A stretch of DNA of 64,000 bases from Bacteroidia bacterium (GTDB taxonomy: Bacteria; Bacteroidota; Bacteroidia; B-17B0; Aurantibacillaceae). Shown here piece after piece: positions 18,742 through 27,326 of this stretch (position 1 is the first letter of the stretch; the number at the start of each line of letters is the position of its first letter). The DNA lies in assembly GCA_016787895.1 (NCBI GenBank), contig JAEUTN010000014.1:744001-808000 (forward strand), written 5' to 3'. The position numbers were made by a program, and so were the translations under genes. The notes below the pieces were generated by a model, which saw nothing but the letters and a program-made list of their open reading frames with translations, had not been told where the DNA came from and searched no databases.

Positions 18742-19986
18742 CTAGGCTCGATTCAACTCAATCACTGTAATCTCCGGCCATATGCCCAGACGACCAGGAT
18801 ACCCAATGAATCCTAATCCGCGGTTCACATAGAGGTATTGTTTGTCTTTTTTATAAAGTCCGGCCCAGTTTTTATAAATGTACTTTACCGGGCTCCATTT
18901 AAAGCCGGGTATTTCGATGCCAAATTGCATCCCATGGGTGTGCCCGCTTAAAGTGAGGTCAATGTCAGGATATTCCAATTGCACTTGCATGTCCCAGTGA
19001 CTGGGGTCGTGGCTCATTAAAAGCTTAAAAGGATATTGCTCTGTTCCTTCATAAGCCTCTTTCAGTTTACCGTATCGCGGAAAACGCATATTGCCACCCC
19101 AATTTTCAATTCCGAGTAAGGCAATTTTAGCGCCCTCTTTTTCCAGGGCCACGTGCTCGTTCATCAGCAACTTCCAGCCAAATTCTTTTTGCCTGGCTTT
19201 TAGTTTCTCCAGATTTTTCACCTTCTCGTCCACGCTGTCCCATTGCACATAATCCCCATAATCGTGGTTGCCCAATACCGAATACACACCATGCGGGGCC
19301 TTCAGGCGTTTGAATTGTTCTTCATAGCCTTCCACCTCCGTAGCGATGTTGTTCACCAAATCTCCGGTAAACAATACCAGATCGGCATTTTGTTGTTCAA
19401 CTATATCAAAAGCGGTTTTTAGTCCCTGGTCGTTCACAAAAGAGCCCACGTGAATGTCGCTCAGCTGCACAATCTTAAACCCATGAAATTCAGGGGGCAG
19501 GTTGGGGAAGTTTAACTTTACATTGTGAACCCTGTATTTATAGGCGCCCCGAACCATACCGTAAATAAAACCAATGGCCGGAATCACAGTAAAACCTACT
19601 GCCAGCTGAGAGAAAAACTTTAAGCGGCTGATGCCCTTGCCGGCTTCCATCACCTCTTCTTTGCGTTCAACGAAAAGGGAAAACAACCAGCGAAACAAAC
19701 GAACAATATCATCAATGATGAGAAAACTAATGCCCAAAAGTTTACACACCGCCAGGATAAGCACAATGGAGGAAATAAACCGAAAAAACGTGTTCCAGTT
19801 TTGAGGGGGATAAAACAAAGAAACCAACCCGATAACAAGACTTAGGGCAGCAAAGCCATAGGCAATGTAAAGGATGATGTGTTTGCGCTGAGGAGAAAAA
19901 TCACGCACAAAGGTTTTTACGCCGCTGAGAAAATAAATCTCAACAGCTAAGATCAGGGAGAAAAATATGAGGAAACGTATGAACAT
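18742..19986 (-). CDS. membrane-anchored metallophosphoesterase
   Basis: 414 residues. The first 145 hold four or five hydrophobic segments; the catalytic domain follows. The two-metal site is complete: Asp177 and His179 (LSDIH), Asp209 (TGDLVN), Asn240 and His241 (GNHDYG), and His349/His351 (SGHTHG). This is the calcineurin-like fold of the YkuE/YaeI type, which in other bacteria acts on UDP-sugar lipids or phosphodiesters; the substrate here is not known. It lies divergent from the Ddl fusion gene, which may only reflect position. ATG 19986 starts directly with the first membrane helix. Confidence 0.9.
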   Translation of the reverse strand: MFIRFLIFFSLILAVEIYFLSGVKTFVRDFSPQRKHIILYIAYGFAALSLVIGLVSLFYPPQNWNTFFRFISSIVLILAVCKLLGISFLIIDDIVRLFRWLFSLFVERKEEVMEAGKGISRLKFFSQLAVGFTVIPAIGFIYGMVRGAYKYRVHNVKLNFPNLPPEFHGFKIVQLSDIHVGSFVNDQGLKTAFDIVEQQNADLVLFTGDLVNNIATEVEGYEEQFKRLKAPHGVYSVLGNHDYGDYVQWDSVDEKVKNLEKLKARQKEFGWKLLMNEHVALEKEGAKIALLGIENWGGNMRFPRYGKLKEAYEGTEQYPFKLLMSHDPSHWDMQVQLEYPDIDLTLSGHTHGMQFGIEIPGFKWSPVKYIYKNWAGLYKKDKQYLYVNRGLGFIGYPGRLGIWPEITVIELNRA

Positions 19987-20084
19987 AATTCTATGCTCGA
20001 AAAGTACAATTTATCCCAAAGGGTATTTACAGACCCCTGTTAATTAATTGCAAAAGCAAAAATCGGGCATTCGACCCTTTCCTC

Positions 20085-20092
20085 TACATTTG
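20085..20092 (+). promoter_or_regulatory. -7 element of the Ddl fusion gene
   Basis: TACATTTG matches TAnnTTTG. Transcription would start near 20098, after the in-frame TTG at 20048 and 25 nt before ATG 20123, so it decides in favour of the ATG. No good TTG is seen at the -33 position. Confidence 0.5.
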
Positions 20093-20122
20093 ATTATTCC
20101 GACCTTTGAGTGGGATTTGGTT

Positions 20123-22825
20123 ATGGCAAACAAGATTAGAATTGGCATTATTTTCGGGGGACCTAGCAAAGAGCGGGAAATTTCATTTGCCGGCGGCCGA
20201 ACAGTTTACGATAACCTCAACAAATCCCTTTTTGAAGCGGTGCCCATTTTTGTTGACAGCTTCGGAAACTTTATTGAACTGCATTGGGAATTTATTTACA
20301 AAGGCAGCATCCGCGATTTTTACCCCCCGGTGGAATTTCTTCCCCAGGATTCCCCCTTTCAATTGTATGCCGAAAATCTTGGCGCTCAGGATACGGCGGC
20401 TCAGGAAAACCTACTCAAAGGTTTGGGCCGTAAGATTTCTGTAGAAGAGTTAAAACACAGCATAGATTTTGCCTTTTTGTGTTTGCACGGGCCCTATGGG
20501 GAAGACGGGCGCATACAAGGTATGTTCGAGTTTTACGGCATTCCTTACAGCGGCTCAGGTATTTTGCCTTCTTCCATTGGCATTGATAAATCGGTACAGA
20601 AAGAATTGATGGTCAACAAGGGCTTTAACAGTCCGGCTTTTCTAAAAATAAAGCGTCAGGACTGGATATCCGGCAATTGCAAATCGGTATTCGACACTGT
20701 TAAAAGCAAAATCGGCTTTCCTTGCGTGATCAAACCTGCCAATCAGGGCTCCAGCATTGGTGTCAGTATTTTAAGCGAGGCTTCTGAATTGGAATTTATG
20801 AAGGCCGTTGAAAAAGCGCTCTTCACCAAATGGATAGATGCGAAAGAATGGAAAGCCTTAAGCGCTGAACAAAAAATCGCTCAGATAAAAACCCTGGCCG
20901 ATATCCGCGAAGGCATAGGCCTTCCGGTTCAGGTTTCATATCCTGAATCTCTTATAAATCCTGTGATTTACGAGCCCTCACAGCTCATTGCCTTTCTAGA
21001 TACTCAACATTCCGACGATGGTTTTGTGTTGGAAAGTCTGGATGGAGAAAGCACCGTGTTGGTTGAAGGGTTTATTGAAGGCCGGGAATTTTCATGCATT
21101 GTGTTGGAAGACGAGAACGGCACCGCCATTGCCCTGCCGCCCACCGAAATTCGCAAAGGCAAAGAATTGTTTGATTACCGAAGCAAATACCTGCCAGGTC
21201 TCTCCCGAAAAATTACCCCCATTGATCTGGAAGCAGAAAAAATTCAGGCCATACGCAAAGAATGCGAGCGTTTGTTTTACGAATTGCACTTTGATGTGTA
21301 CGCGCGCATTGATGGGTTTTACGGGGCTGATGGTAAAATTTACCTTAACGACCCTAACACCACCAGCGGCATGATGCCCTCTTCCTTCTTTTTTCACCAG
21401 GCTGCTGAAATCGGATTGAACCCCTCACAGTTTCTCACCTTTATCATTCGAACTTCCCTCGCCAAACGCGCCATACAGAGTAAGGGTCAATTGGCTTGTG
21501 CTCAACTCCTGCAAAACCTGGATGATGCCATACAGTTGGACCAAAAAGCCGGTACTTCAAAAATCCGGGTGGCCGTGATTTTGGGCGGTTACTCGTCTGA
21601 AAGGCACATCTCAGTTGAAAGCGGAAGAAACGTGTTCGAAAAATTGTCCTCCTCCGAAAAATACCTGCCCTTGCCCGTGTTTTTAACGGGAAATTCCACT
21701 GCGCATCACATGTATCTTTTGCCGATTAACCTTTTGTTAAAAGACAATGCTGATGACATTCGCGAAAAGGTGGAGAATTTCAAGGTTCATCCTTTGATCG
21801 CTGAAATTCAAAAGCAGTGTCGAAGCATTACAGAAAAATACGCATCCAGCGCTTCTGTTAAAGCCCCTCAAAAACTCTCCTACGCCGATTTGAAAACCAA
21901 TGCCGATGAGGTGTTTATTGCTTTGCATGGCCGTCCGGGTGAAGACGGTGCCGTACAGGCCGAACTTGAAAAGCTGGGCCTTCCTTACAATGGCTCCGGT
22001 AAACAAAGCTCTGAAATTACTATCGACAAATTCAAAACCAACGAAATTTTAAAAACTAACGGTCTTCTGGTGGCCGAACATTTGCTCGTGCACAAGGCCG
22101 ATTGGGAAAACAACCGGGAAAAAACACTGGGCGCACTCGAGCAATACATCTCCTATCCGTTTATTGCTAAACCGGTAGACGACGGCTGCAGTTCAGCAGT
22201 AAAAAAGATCAGAACCCGCGAAGAGTTTGTGGCCTTTTGTGAATTGATGTTCAGAAAAGAAGAGGCCCTGCCTGTCAAGCCTGCGCTGCAACTGAATATT
22301 AAGGACAAGGAAGAGTTTCCCAGAAAAGAAATGATACTGGTGGAAGAACTCATCAGCAAAAAAGACGCTGTTCATTTTTTGGAGATTACCGGTGGCATGC
22401 TCACCCGTTTTAATTCAAGAGGAGAAATAGAATACGAAGTGTTTGAAGCTTCAGAAGCTTTGGCTGAAGGAGAAGTGCTGAGTTTGGAAGAAAAGTTTTT
22501 GGCCGGACAAGGCCAGAACATCACTCCGGCCCGTTATGCCAAAAGCGAAAAAGACCGTCGCCTCATAAGCGACAAAGTAAAAAGCGAGTTGGGCAAGGCT
22601 GCCAAAATATTAGGCGTTAGCGGGTATTGCCGAATCGACGCTTTTGTGAGAATTTATGCGGATTTAAAAGTAGAAGTGATTTTTATTGAGGTCAACTCTC
22701 TGCCCGGCATGACCCCGGCCACCTGCATTTTTCACCAGGCTGCCATCAACCATTACAAACCCTTTGAGTTCATTGATTTGATTTTGGACTTTGGGAAAAA
22801 GCGGGCTTTGGCTTTGCAGCATTAA
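20123..22825 (+). CDS. tandem D-alanine-D-alanine ligase fusion protein
   Basis: 900 residues, three times a normal Ddl. Two complete ligase modules lie in one frame: residues 1-445 and 480-900. Ddl makes the D-Ala-D-Ala dipeptide of peptidoglycan. Module 1 has SKEREIS (Glu17), LHGPYGEDG (121-129), KPANQGSSIG (Ser210), DYRSKY (Lys355-Tyr356) and a metal loop with Asp410/Asn412; it also has an insert of about 70 residues between the ATP-grasp halves (235-305). Module 2 has SSERHIS (Glu493), LHGRPGEDG (601-609), KPVDDGCSS (Cys689), EEKF (Lys791-Phe792) and EVNSLPGMT (Glu856/Asn858). Compared with E. coli DdlB Glu15-Ser150-Tyr216, module 1 is canonical except for Asp in place of the metal Glu, while module 2 has Cys and Phe at the last two positions. 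No single-module ddl is in the window. Confidence 0.88.
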   Translation: MANKIRIGIIFGGPSKEREISFAGGRTVYDNLNKSLFEAVPIFVDSFGNFIELHWEFIYKGSIRDFYPPVEFLPQDSPFQLYAENLGAQDTAAQENLLKGLGRKISVEELKHSIDFAFLCLHGPYGEDGRIQGMFEFYGIPYSGSGILPSSIGIDKSVQKELMVNKGFNSPAFLKIKRQDWISGNCKSVFDTVKSKIGFPCVIKPANQGSSIGVSILSEASELEFMKAVEKALFTKWIDAKEWKALSAEQKIAQIKTLADIREGIGLPVQVSYPESLINPVIYEPSQLIAFLDTQHSDDGFVLESLDGESTVLVEGFIEGREFSCIVLEDENGTAIALPPTEIRKGKELFDYRSKYLPGLSRKITPIDLEAEKIQAIRKECERLFYELHFDVYARIDGFYGADGKIYLNDPNTTSGMMPSSFFFHQAAEIGLNPSQFLTFIIRTSLAKRAIQSKGQLACAQLLQNLDDAIQLDQKAGTSKIRVAVILGGYSSERHISVESGRNVFEKLSSSEKYLPLPVFLTGNSTAHHMYLLPINLLLKDNADDIREKVENFKVHPLIAEIQKQCRSITEKYASSASVKAPQKLSYADLKTNADEVFIALHGRPGEDGAVQAELEKLGLPYNGSGKQSSEITIDKFKTNEILKTNGLLVAEHLLVHKADWENNREKTLGALEQYISYPFIAKPVDDGCSSAVKKIRTREEFVAFCELMFRKEEALPVKPALQLNIKDKEEFPRKEMILVEELISKKDAVHFLEITGGMLTRFNSRGEIEYEVFEASEALAEGEVLSLEEKFLAGQGQNITPARYAKSEKDRRLISDKVKSELGKAAKILGVSGYCRIDAFVRIYADLKVEVIFIEVNSLPGMTPATCIFHQAAINHYKPFEFIDLILDFGKKRALALQH

Positions 22826-22876
22826 TTCAGCAAACCATTCAAGTGTGACTCTACATTCAAATGTGTATTTTCGTGT

Positions 22877-23695
22877 ATGGAATTTGAGATAGGTCCGAAA
22901 AATCGCTTCAGCTTAGGTCTCAAAGAACTTTGGGCCTACCGGGAGCTGTTTTACATTTTTACCTTACGCGACATCAAGGTTAAATACAAACAAACGGTTT
23001 TGGGTTTTTTATGGGCTGTGCTTCAGCCTTTATTGCTTGCCTTAACTTTCAGCTTTTTTTTGGGCAAAGCCATTAGTACAACAGCCAACATGCAAATGCC
23101 TTATGAATTGTTTGCTTTTAGCGGTTTAGTGTTATGGGGCATTTTTTCCACCGGACTCAACAACGCCGGCAACAGCATGGTGGCCAACGCCAACATCATT
23201 AAAAAAATTTATTTCCCAAGACTCATCATCCCGGTATCAGCTGTATTTGTAGGACTTTTTGATTTTGCCATGGCTTTTAGTGTGTTTTTGCTCTATTGTT
23301 TATTCAACTCCGTTCAACTTAGCGTACATGCCTTTTGGTTGATCCCGCTTTCGGTGGTTTTAACCGGCATCGCCACCATGGGCGCGGGGGCTTTGCTGGC
23401 AGCCTTAAACGTCAAGTACCGCGATTTTCGCTACATCATTCCCTTCCTGATTCAGTTTGTTTTGTTCCTTTCACCGGTCATCTACCCGCTCAACATCAGC
23501 CCCAGTCCTTCGCTTCAATACCTCATCGCTTTAAATCCCATGACCGCTCCTTTGGAATTGTTCAGGGCTTCCTTTTCCTTAACCGAATTAAACCCAACAC
23601 CCATTTTGCTGAGCGTTTGTTCTTCCCTTTTCTTTTTTGGATTAGGCATTTATTACTTCAAAAAAACAGAAGATTATTTTGCGGATTTGGCATGA
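22877..23695 (+). CDS. ABC-2 type permease, polysaccharide/O-antigen export family
   Basis: 272 residues with six membrane helices after an amphipathic start. The segment ELFYIFTLRDIKVKYKQTVLGFLWAVLQPLL, read in parts, is the hallmark of Wzm/TagG/KpsM-like permeases, which move lipid-linked polysaccharide across the inner membrane with a Wzt/TagH ATPase. That ATPase normally follows within a few bases; here the next 550 bases are non-coding, so the partner must be encoded elsewhere. It lies 52 bases after the Ddl fusion on the same strand and may share its transcript. Confidence 0.9.
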   Translation: MEFEIGPKNRFSLGLKELWAYRELFYIFTLRDIKVKYKQTVLGFLWAVLQPLLLALTFSFFLGKAISTTANMQMPYELFAFSGLVLWGIFSTGLNNAGNSMVANANIIKKIYFPRLIIPVSAVFVGLFDFAMAFSVFLLYCLFNSVQLSVHAFWLIPLSVVLTGIATMGAGALLAALNVKYRDFRYIIPFLIQFVLFLSPVIYPLNISPSPSLQYLIALNPMTAPLELFRASFSLTELNPTPILLSVCSSLFFFGLGIYYFKKTEDYFADLA

Positions 23696-23895
23696 AAATA
23701 AATTAAAGCACCATAATTCCATTAGGTACTTTTAATTTTGACATCTAAGGGGTTCATTTTCGTGCGATGGCAGAGACGCTGCGCGGAGCAGCAGAAGCGT
23801 GAATTACTTTTATCTCAAAAAACCAAAAGAACAGAGTCAGCACTTGTGTCTTTCCTAACTTTAACTTATTTCTAGTCCCAAACGCTAATGCGACC

Positions 23896-24056
23896 TTCGA
23901 AAAATGGCTTAGCAAATCAAGGTGCGTTTTTGGCGAGGATTCGCGCTAAGCAGTCGCAGCGTGCGTAATAAAGGCCACACATTTAGCTTGTATCGTCGCG
24001 CGCCTTGACTGCGGGTAAAAATGAACCGTAGATTTGCAAGCCATTTTTCGGAAGTC
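23896..24056. repeat. inverted-repeat-bounded element of about 160 bp
   Basis: The left end (cttcgaaaaatggcttagcaa, 23896-23916 region) is the reverse complement of the right end (near 24033-24056) with one base inserted in each copy. A second nested pair (caaggtgcg near 23919 and cgcgccttg near 23999) makes the ends longer. The middle encodes nothing. This is the form of a miniature mobile element or a folded RNA. Confidence 0.5.
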
Positions 24057-24068
24057 TTGATTTCTTTG

Positions 24069-24096
24069 GTTCTTTCTGCATCAAGGCAGAAAGAAC
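24069..24096. repeat. perfect 11-bp hairpin
   Basis: GTTCTTTCTGC (24069-24079) and GCAGAAAGAAC (24086-24096) flank the loop ATCAAG. No T tract follows on either strand at once, so it is not a standard terminator, though it lies between convergent genes. I recall similar TTTGGTTCTTT-containing palindromes as dispersed repeats in this phylum. Confidence 0.6.
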
Positions 24097-24248
24097 GTAT
24101 CAAGTTCATTGAGGTAAAATCAAAGTTCCTTTGATTCGTGTCGTCATGTTTTTTGTATCCTACACATTGTCCCTGTCAAGACTGCTTTACCGTCATCAAA
24201 GAAAAAAGTATGGAAATTTCTCCACGAATTCCAAAGGTTTCTTGGTGC

Positions 24249-25238
24249 CTATTTCCCAGAACTTTTTTCAAGCTCCTGCATGGCCCTTTCTATCTCATCC
24301 CAGGGACCAAACGCGTGCTGCGGGGCGGGGAAGGAATCCAAATAAGGGCCTTTGAAATAATCCACAGGTTTGTGTTTCAGGTTTTCGTAATCCGTGTGTT
24401 TTGGTTTGGGTCTTGGATGGATGCGTCCATCATTTATGTAAGCCGCTACATCCAGCGCTTCCTGATCATTTAATACCGGCTGATCGGCAGAAGCAGAGGC
24501 GTTGGGCATGTTGTATTTGATAAAGGCAGCGGCTTTTAATACTCTGTGCATGCTTGAACCCTCCTGATACGATTTATCGCCCCACAAAGGCGGGTACGTA
24601 TAGGTGCTTTTATCGGCATTCATCAGCCCCTCTCCGTTTTCCTGGTGACAGGATTTGCAATGTTTGGCATATACTTTTTCTCCTCGTTCCGGATCGGCCT
24701 GCAGCCCCTTGTAAGCGATCGATTTCAAACCATAACCTTCATGCTTTTTCGGATCATACCTCTCACCAAGCCATTTGATGTAAGAAACAATGGCTACCAT
24801 TTCCTTTGAATCCAGTGGTAAAGGTATTCCGTTATGCGGACGCTCAATGCAGTTGTTAACCCGCTCCGACATACTGAGAATTTTATTTTCCCGGGCCCTG
24901 AACTGAGGGTAAATGCGGTGGCTATCAAAAAAATTAAGCCCATAAGCTTTGCTGCCATTGTTCAGATGGCAGTTGGTGCAATTCATTTTGTTGCCCAGAT
25001 TTTTACTTACAAGCCCTTCGGGACCGATGTAATAACTCGTATTCGCAATCAGGCGCGCCCCGTATTTAACCATTCTGCCCCATTCATCGTTTTTTAATTC
25101 GTTGGTATCGGGCGCCTGAAATATTTCAGTTGTGCTTGCAAGACTATCTTTTGCTGTGCTAGCCGGGCTGCTTCTCTGAGGTGCATTGCAGCTGAGTAGA
25201 ACCAATGAACTGGCCAATAAAATAAGGGTGCGGGTCAT
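24249..25238 (-). CDS. diheme cytochrome c lipoprotein, TsdA-like (COG3258)
   Basis: 329 residues. A lipobox (LVLLSC, Cys17) anchors the protein. Two haem sites are present: CTNCH at 87-91 and CKSCH at 194-198. The order of conserved segments (YGARLIANTSYYIGP, GNKMNCTNCHL, YPQFRARENKI, NNCIERPHNG, PLDSKEM) is that of TsdA thiosulfate dehydrogenases and relatives. No Cys lies in the 38 residues after the first haem, where TsdA has its cysteine haem ligand, so thiosulfate oxidation is not assured. Methionines in the C-terminal half could ligate haem 2. A general role in periplasmic electron transfer is safe. No other oxidase genes are nearby. Confidence 0.85.
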   Translation of the reverse strand: MTRTLILLASSLVLLSCNAPQRSSPASTAKDSLASTTEIFQAPDTNELKNDEWGRMVKYGARLIANTSYYIGPEGLVSKNLGNKMNCTNCHLNNGSKAYGLNFFDSHRIYPQFRARENKILSMSERVNNCIERPHNGIPLPLDSKEMVAIVSYIKWLGERYDPKKHEGYGLKSIAYKGLQADPERGEKVYAKHCKSCHQENGEGLMNADKSTYTYPPLWGDKSYQEGSSMHRVLKAAAFIKYNMPNASASADQPVLNDQEALDVAAYINDGRIHPRPKPKHTDYENLKHKPVDYFKGPYLDSFPAPQHAFGPWDEIERAMQELEKSSGK

Positions 25239-25446
25239 GTGAACAGAACGCTTTTGATGGTGTATGGATTGTATCGCTTAGCTAAGTGCTAATCTAGTCT
25301 TTTTCATTCAAATAAAATTTACTCTATATTTATCCCTTCATGCATTTTAGAACTCATGGTAGGAGTGATAAAGTGTTTCAAAGTCCGAACCATACCTCAA
25401 CTTATTTCAGAACCATGCCCTCATTCCTGAACGTATCGCTTGCTTT

Positions 25447-26847
25447 ATGAAACAACTCCTCCTGATCTTTCTCCTTTTTTCTTCTGTTTTTAGTAAGTCG
25501 CAACGTACTCTTGGCTTGCTCACCCAAACTGCAGGGTCTCGTCAGGGTTATGTGTTGTTTGCTCCCCTAAACTCCACCAACACCTATTTAATTGACAAAT
25601 GCGGGAAATTGGTTCATCAGTGGAAAAGCAAATACACCCCCGGGCAATCGGTTTACCTTTTACCAAACGGCCATCTCCTTCGCACAGCTGACGATTCCAA
25701 CAAAGTATTTCACACAAGCGGGGGAAGAGTGGAACTATACGACTGGAATTCAAGCTTGCTTTGGTCCTATGTGATATCTGACAGCACGCGTTGTATGCAC
25801 CACGATGTGTATCCTTTACCGAATGGAAACATTCTTGCTCTGGTATGGGAAAAAAAGACAAGAGCCGAGGCTATTGCCGCGGGTAGAAACCCGGCTATGC
25901 TGGGCGCTTGCCTCTGGTCAGAAAAAATTATTGAGATAAAACCCAAGGGAACAAACGGAGCAAAAAAGGTTTGGGAATGGAGCGTATGGGATCACTTGAT
26001 TCAGGACTTTGATTCAAGCAAAGCCAATTACGGCAAGGTGGCAGATCACCCCGAGCGCATTGACATCAATTTTTTAGCGAGTGAGGACATGGATTGGCTA
26101 CACTTTAATTCCCTAACTTTTAATGCGGCCTTAAACCAAATTTTAGTAAGCAATCGCAATCACAGTGAGCTTTTTATTATTGACCATAGTGCCTCCACCA
26201 AACAAGCCGCTACAAACAAGGGGGGTAAACAAAACAAGGGGGGAGATATTTTGTACCGTTGGGGCAATCCCAGGGCCTATGCAAGCGGTGGTATCATACA
26301 CCAGCAATTGTTTAAACAACACTCCGCCGAATGGATTGCAAAAGGTTTGCCGGATGAAGGCAAAATAATTGTGTTTAACAATGGTTTGGAGCGGCCCGAT
26401 AGCATGTATTCCACTGTGGATGTGATTGACCCCCCCATAACAAAAAACGGAGGCTACGCCCGTTCTGAGGGCAGCGCTTTTCTTCCTCTAATACCGTATT
26501 GGCAATATCGTGCGCCAAAGGCTAGCCATTTTTTTTCGAAAAACGTTTCAGGGGCACAACGTCTTTCCAACGGCAATACGCTAATTTGTTCAGGATTTAA
26601 TGGTAAATTTTTTGAACTCGATTCTGCAAAAAACGTCGTTTGGCTTTACATCAATCCGGTAAACCTACAGGGGACGCATGCCCAGGGCGAATCCATTTTG
26701 GATAACCGTTGTTTCAGGTGTGTGTTTTATGAGCCGGATTTTTCGGGCTTTAAAAACAAAAGCCTGAGTCCTGGTAAACCTATTGAAACAGGTGATGAGC
26801 AATACCCCTGCCTTATGGTTTCACCTGAACCTAAAAGTCTTAAATAA
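25447..26847 (+). CDS. secreted arylsulfotransferase-like (ASST) beta-propeller protein
   Basis: 466 residues with an N-terminal signal peptide (MKQLLLIFLLFSSVFSKSQ). The sequence has the repeated propeller phrases of the ASST family: GKLVHQWKS, LLPNGHLLRT, MHHDVYPLPNGNIL, WLHFNSLTFN, QILVSNRNHSELFIIDHS and LSNGNTLICSG. ASST enzymes transfer sulfate between phenols through a catalytic histidine; His131/His132 in MHHDVYP and the NRNHSE His are the candidates. Many Bacteroidota members are not tested and may have other roles. It converges on the DUF4440-like gene with an 8-base gap. Confidence 0.85.
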   Translation: MKQLLLIFLLFSSVFSKSQRTLGLLTQTAGSRQGYVLFAPLNSTNTYLIDKCGKLVHQWKSKYTPGQSVYLLPNGHLLRTADDSNKVFHTSGGRVELYDWNSSLLWSYVISDSTRCMHHDVYPLPNGNILALVWEKKTRAEAIAAGRNPAMLGACLWSEKIIEIKPKGTNGAKKVWEWSVWDHLIQDFDSSKANYGKVADHPERIDINFLASEDMDWLHFNSLTFNAALNQILVSNRNHSELFIIDHSASTKQAATNKGGKQNKGGDILYRWGNPRAYASGGIIHQQLFKQHSAEWIAKGLPDEGKIIVFNNGLERPDSMYSTVDVIDPPITKNGGYARSEGSAFLPLIPYWQYRAPKASHFFSKNVSGAQRLSNGNTLICSGFNGKFFELDSAKNVVWLYINPVNLQGTHAQGESILDNRCFRCVFYEPDFSGFKNKSLSPGKPIETGDEQYPCLMVSPEPKSLK

Positions 26848-26855
26848 CAAGCGCT

Positions 26856-27275
26856 TCAACTGCTGTGGTCACTGACGATTTTCCAAAGTCCTTTTCTTTT
26901 TTTCCAGATCAGGGTAAAGTGTCCCGATGCGGCCTTTTCCTTTTTTAAACTCCATTTTCCCATCACGTAAATGTATTCGGGCGAAAGCTGCTCCGCCTTA
27001 ATAATGGTGAAGGAAAGCTCTCCCATACTTGCTTTATCGGGATAGGACGTTTTATAGCGCTGCAGGGTGTTGTTCCAGCCATAAGTGATACCTTTGCTTC
27101 CAACAAACATGAGGCTGTCGCTATTTTCATACGGAATCATAAAGCCTTCGAGGTCTCCGGCATTCCAGGCCTGTTCCTGTGCCTTCATTAAATCAAGCAC
27201 TTTTGTAAGCTCCTGAGCGTTTAAGGAAACACCCATTAAAAAAACCAAAAACGAAGTGAAAAATAAATGTCTCAT
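26856..27275 (-). CDS. secreted SnoaL/DUF4440-like protein
   Basis: 139 residues: a signal peptide ending near SLNAQ, then one NTF2-like cone fold. The start of the domain (MKAQEQAWNAGDLEGFMIPYENSDSLMFVGSKG, read in parts) and the end (HFTLIWKKRKGLWKIVSDHSS) are characteristic of DUF4440. Such proteins are small ligand-binding or enzymatic folds and the ligand is not predictable. ATG 27275 lies 52 bases from the start of the metH riboswitch on the other strand, so the two share a short divergent promoter region. Confidence 0.85.
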   Translation of the reverse strand: MRHLFFTSFLVFLMGVSLNAQELTKVLDLMKAQEQAWNAGDLEGFMIPYENSDSLMFVGSKGITYGWNNTLQRYKTSYPDKASMGELSFTIIKAEQLSPEYIYVMGKWSLKKEKAASGHFTLIWKKRKGLWKIVSDHSS

Positions 27276-27326
27276 GAAAGTAAATGTAAGAATTTGCCTA
27301 TCTTTACGCGCCGTTCTTTCAATTCA

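Larger units (their letters stand above)
23696..24248. other. non-coding gap of about 550 bp with structured repeats
   Basis: No convincing gene is present; the short frames have no start context or family resemblance. The left part (23770-23805) holds a GC-rich foldback (ACGCTGC ... GCAGC ... AGCGT). The centre is the inverted-repeat element described at 23896-24056, followed by the perfect hairpin at 24069-24096 and a 7-bp hairpin at 24119-24135. The gap separates the permease from the convergent cytochrome gene. Confidence 0.6.

Noticed and set aside
23909..24109. A 66-codon minus-strand frame in the non-coding gap
   Set aside because: It runs through the inverted-repeat element; the start and composition are unlike real genes here.
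24138..24473. A 111-codon plus-strand frame
   Set aside because: Overlaps the 3' end of the cytochrome gene antisense and shows no domain.
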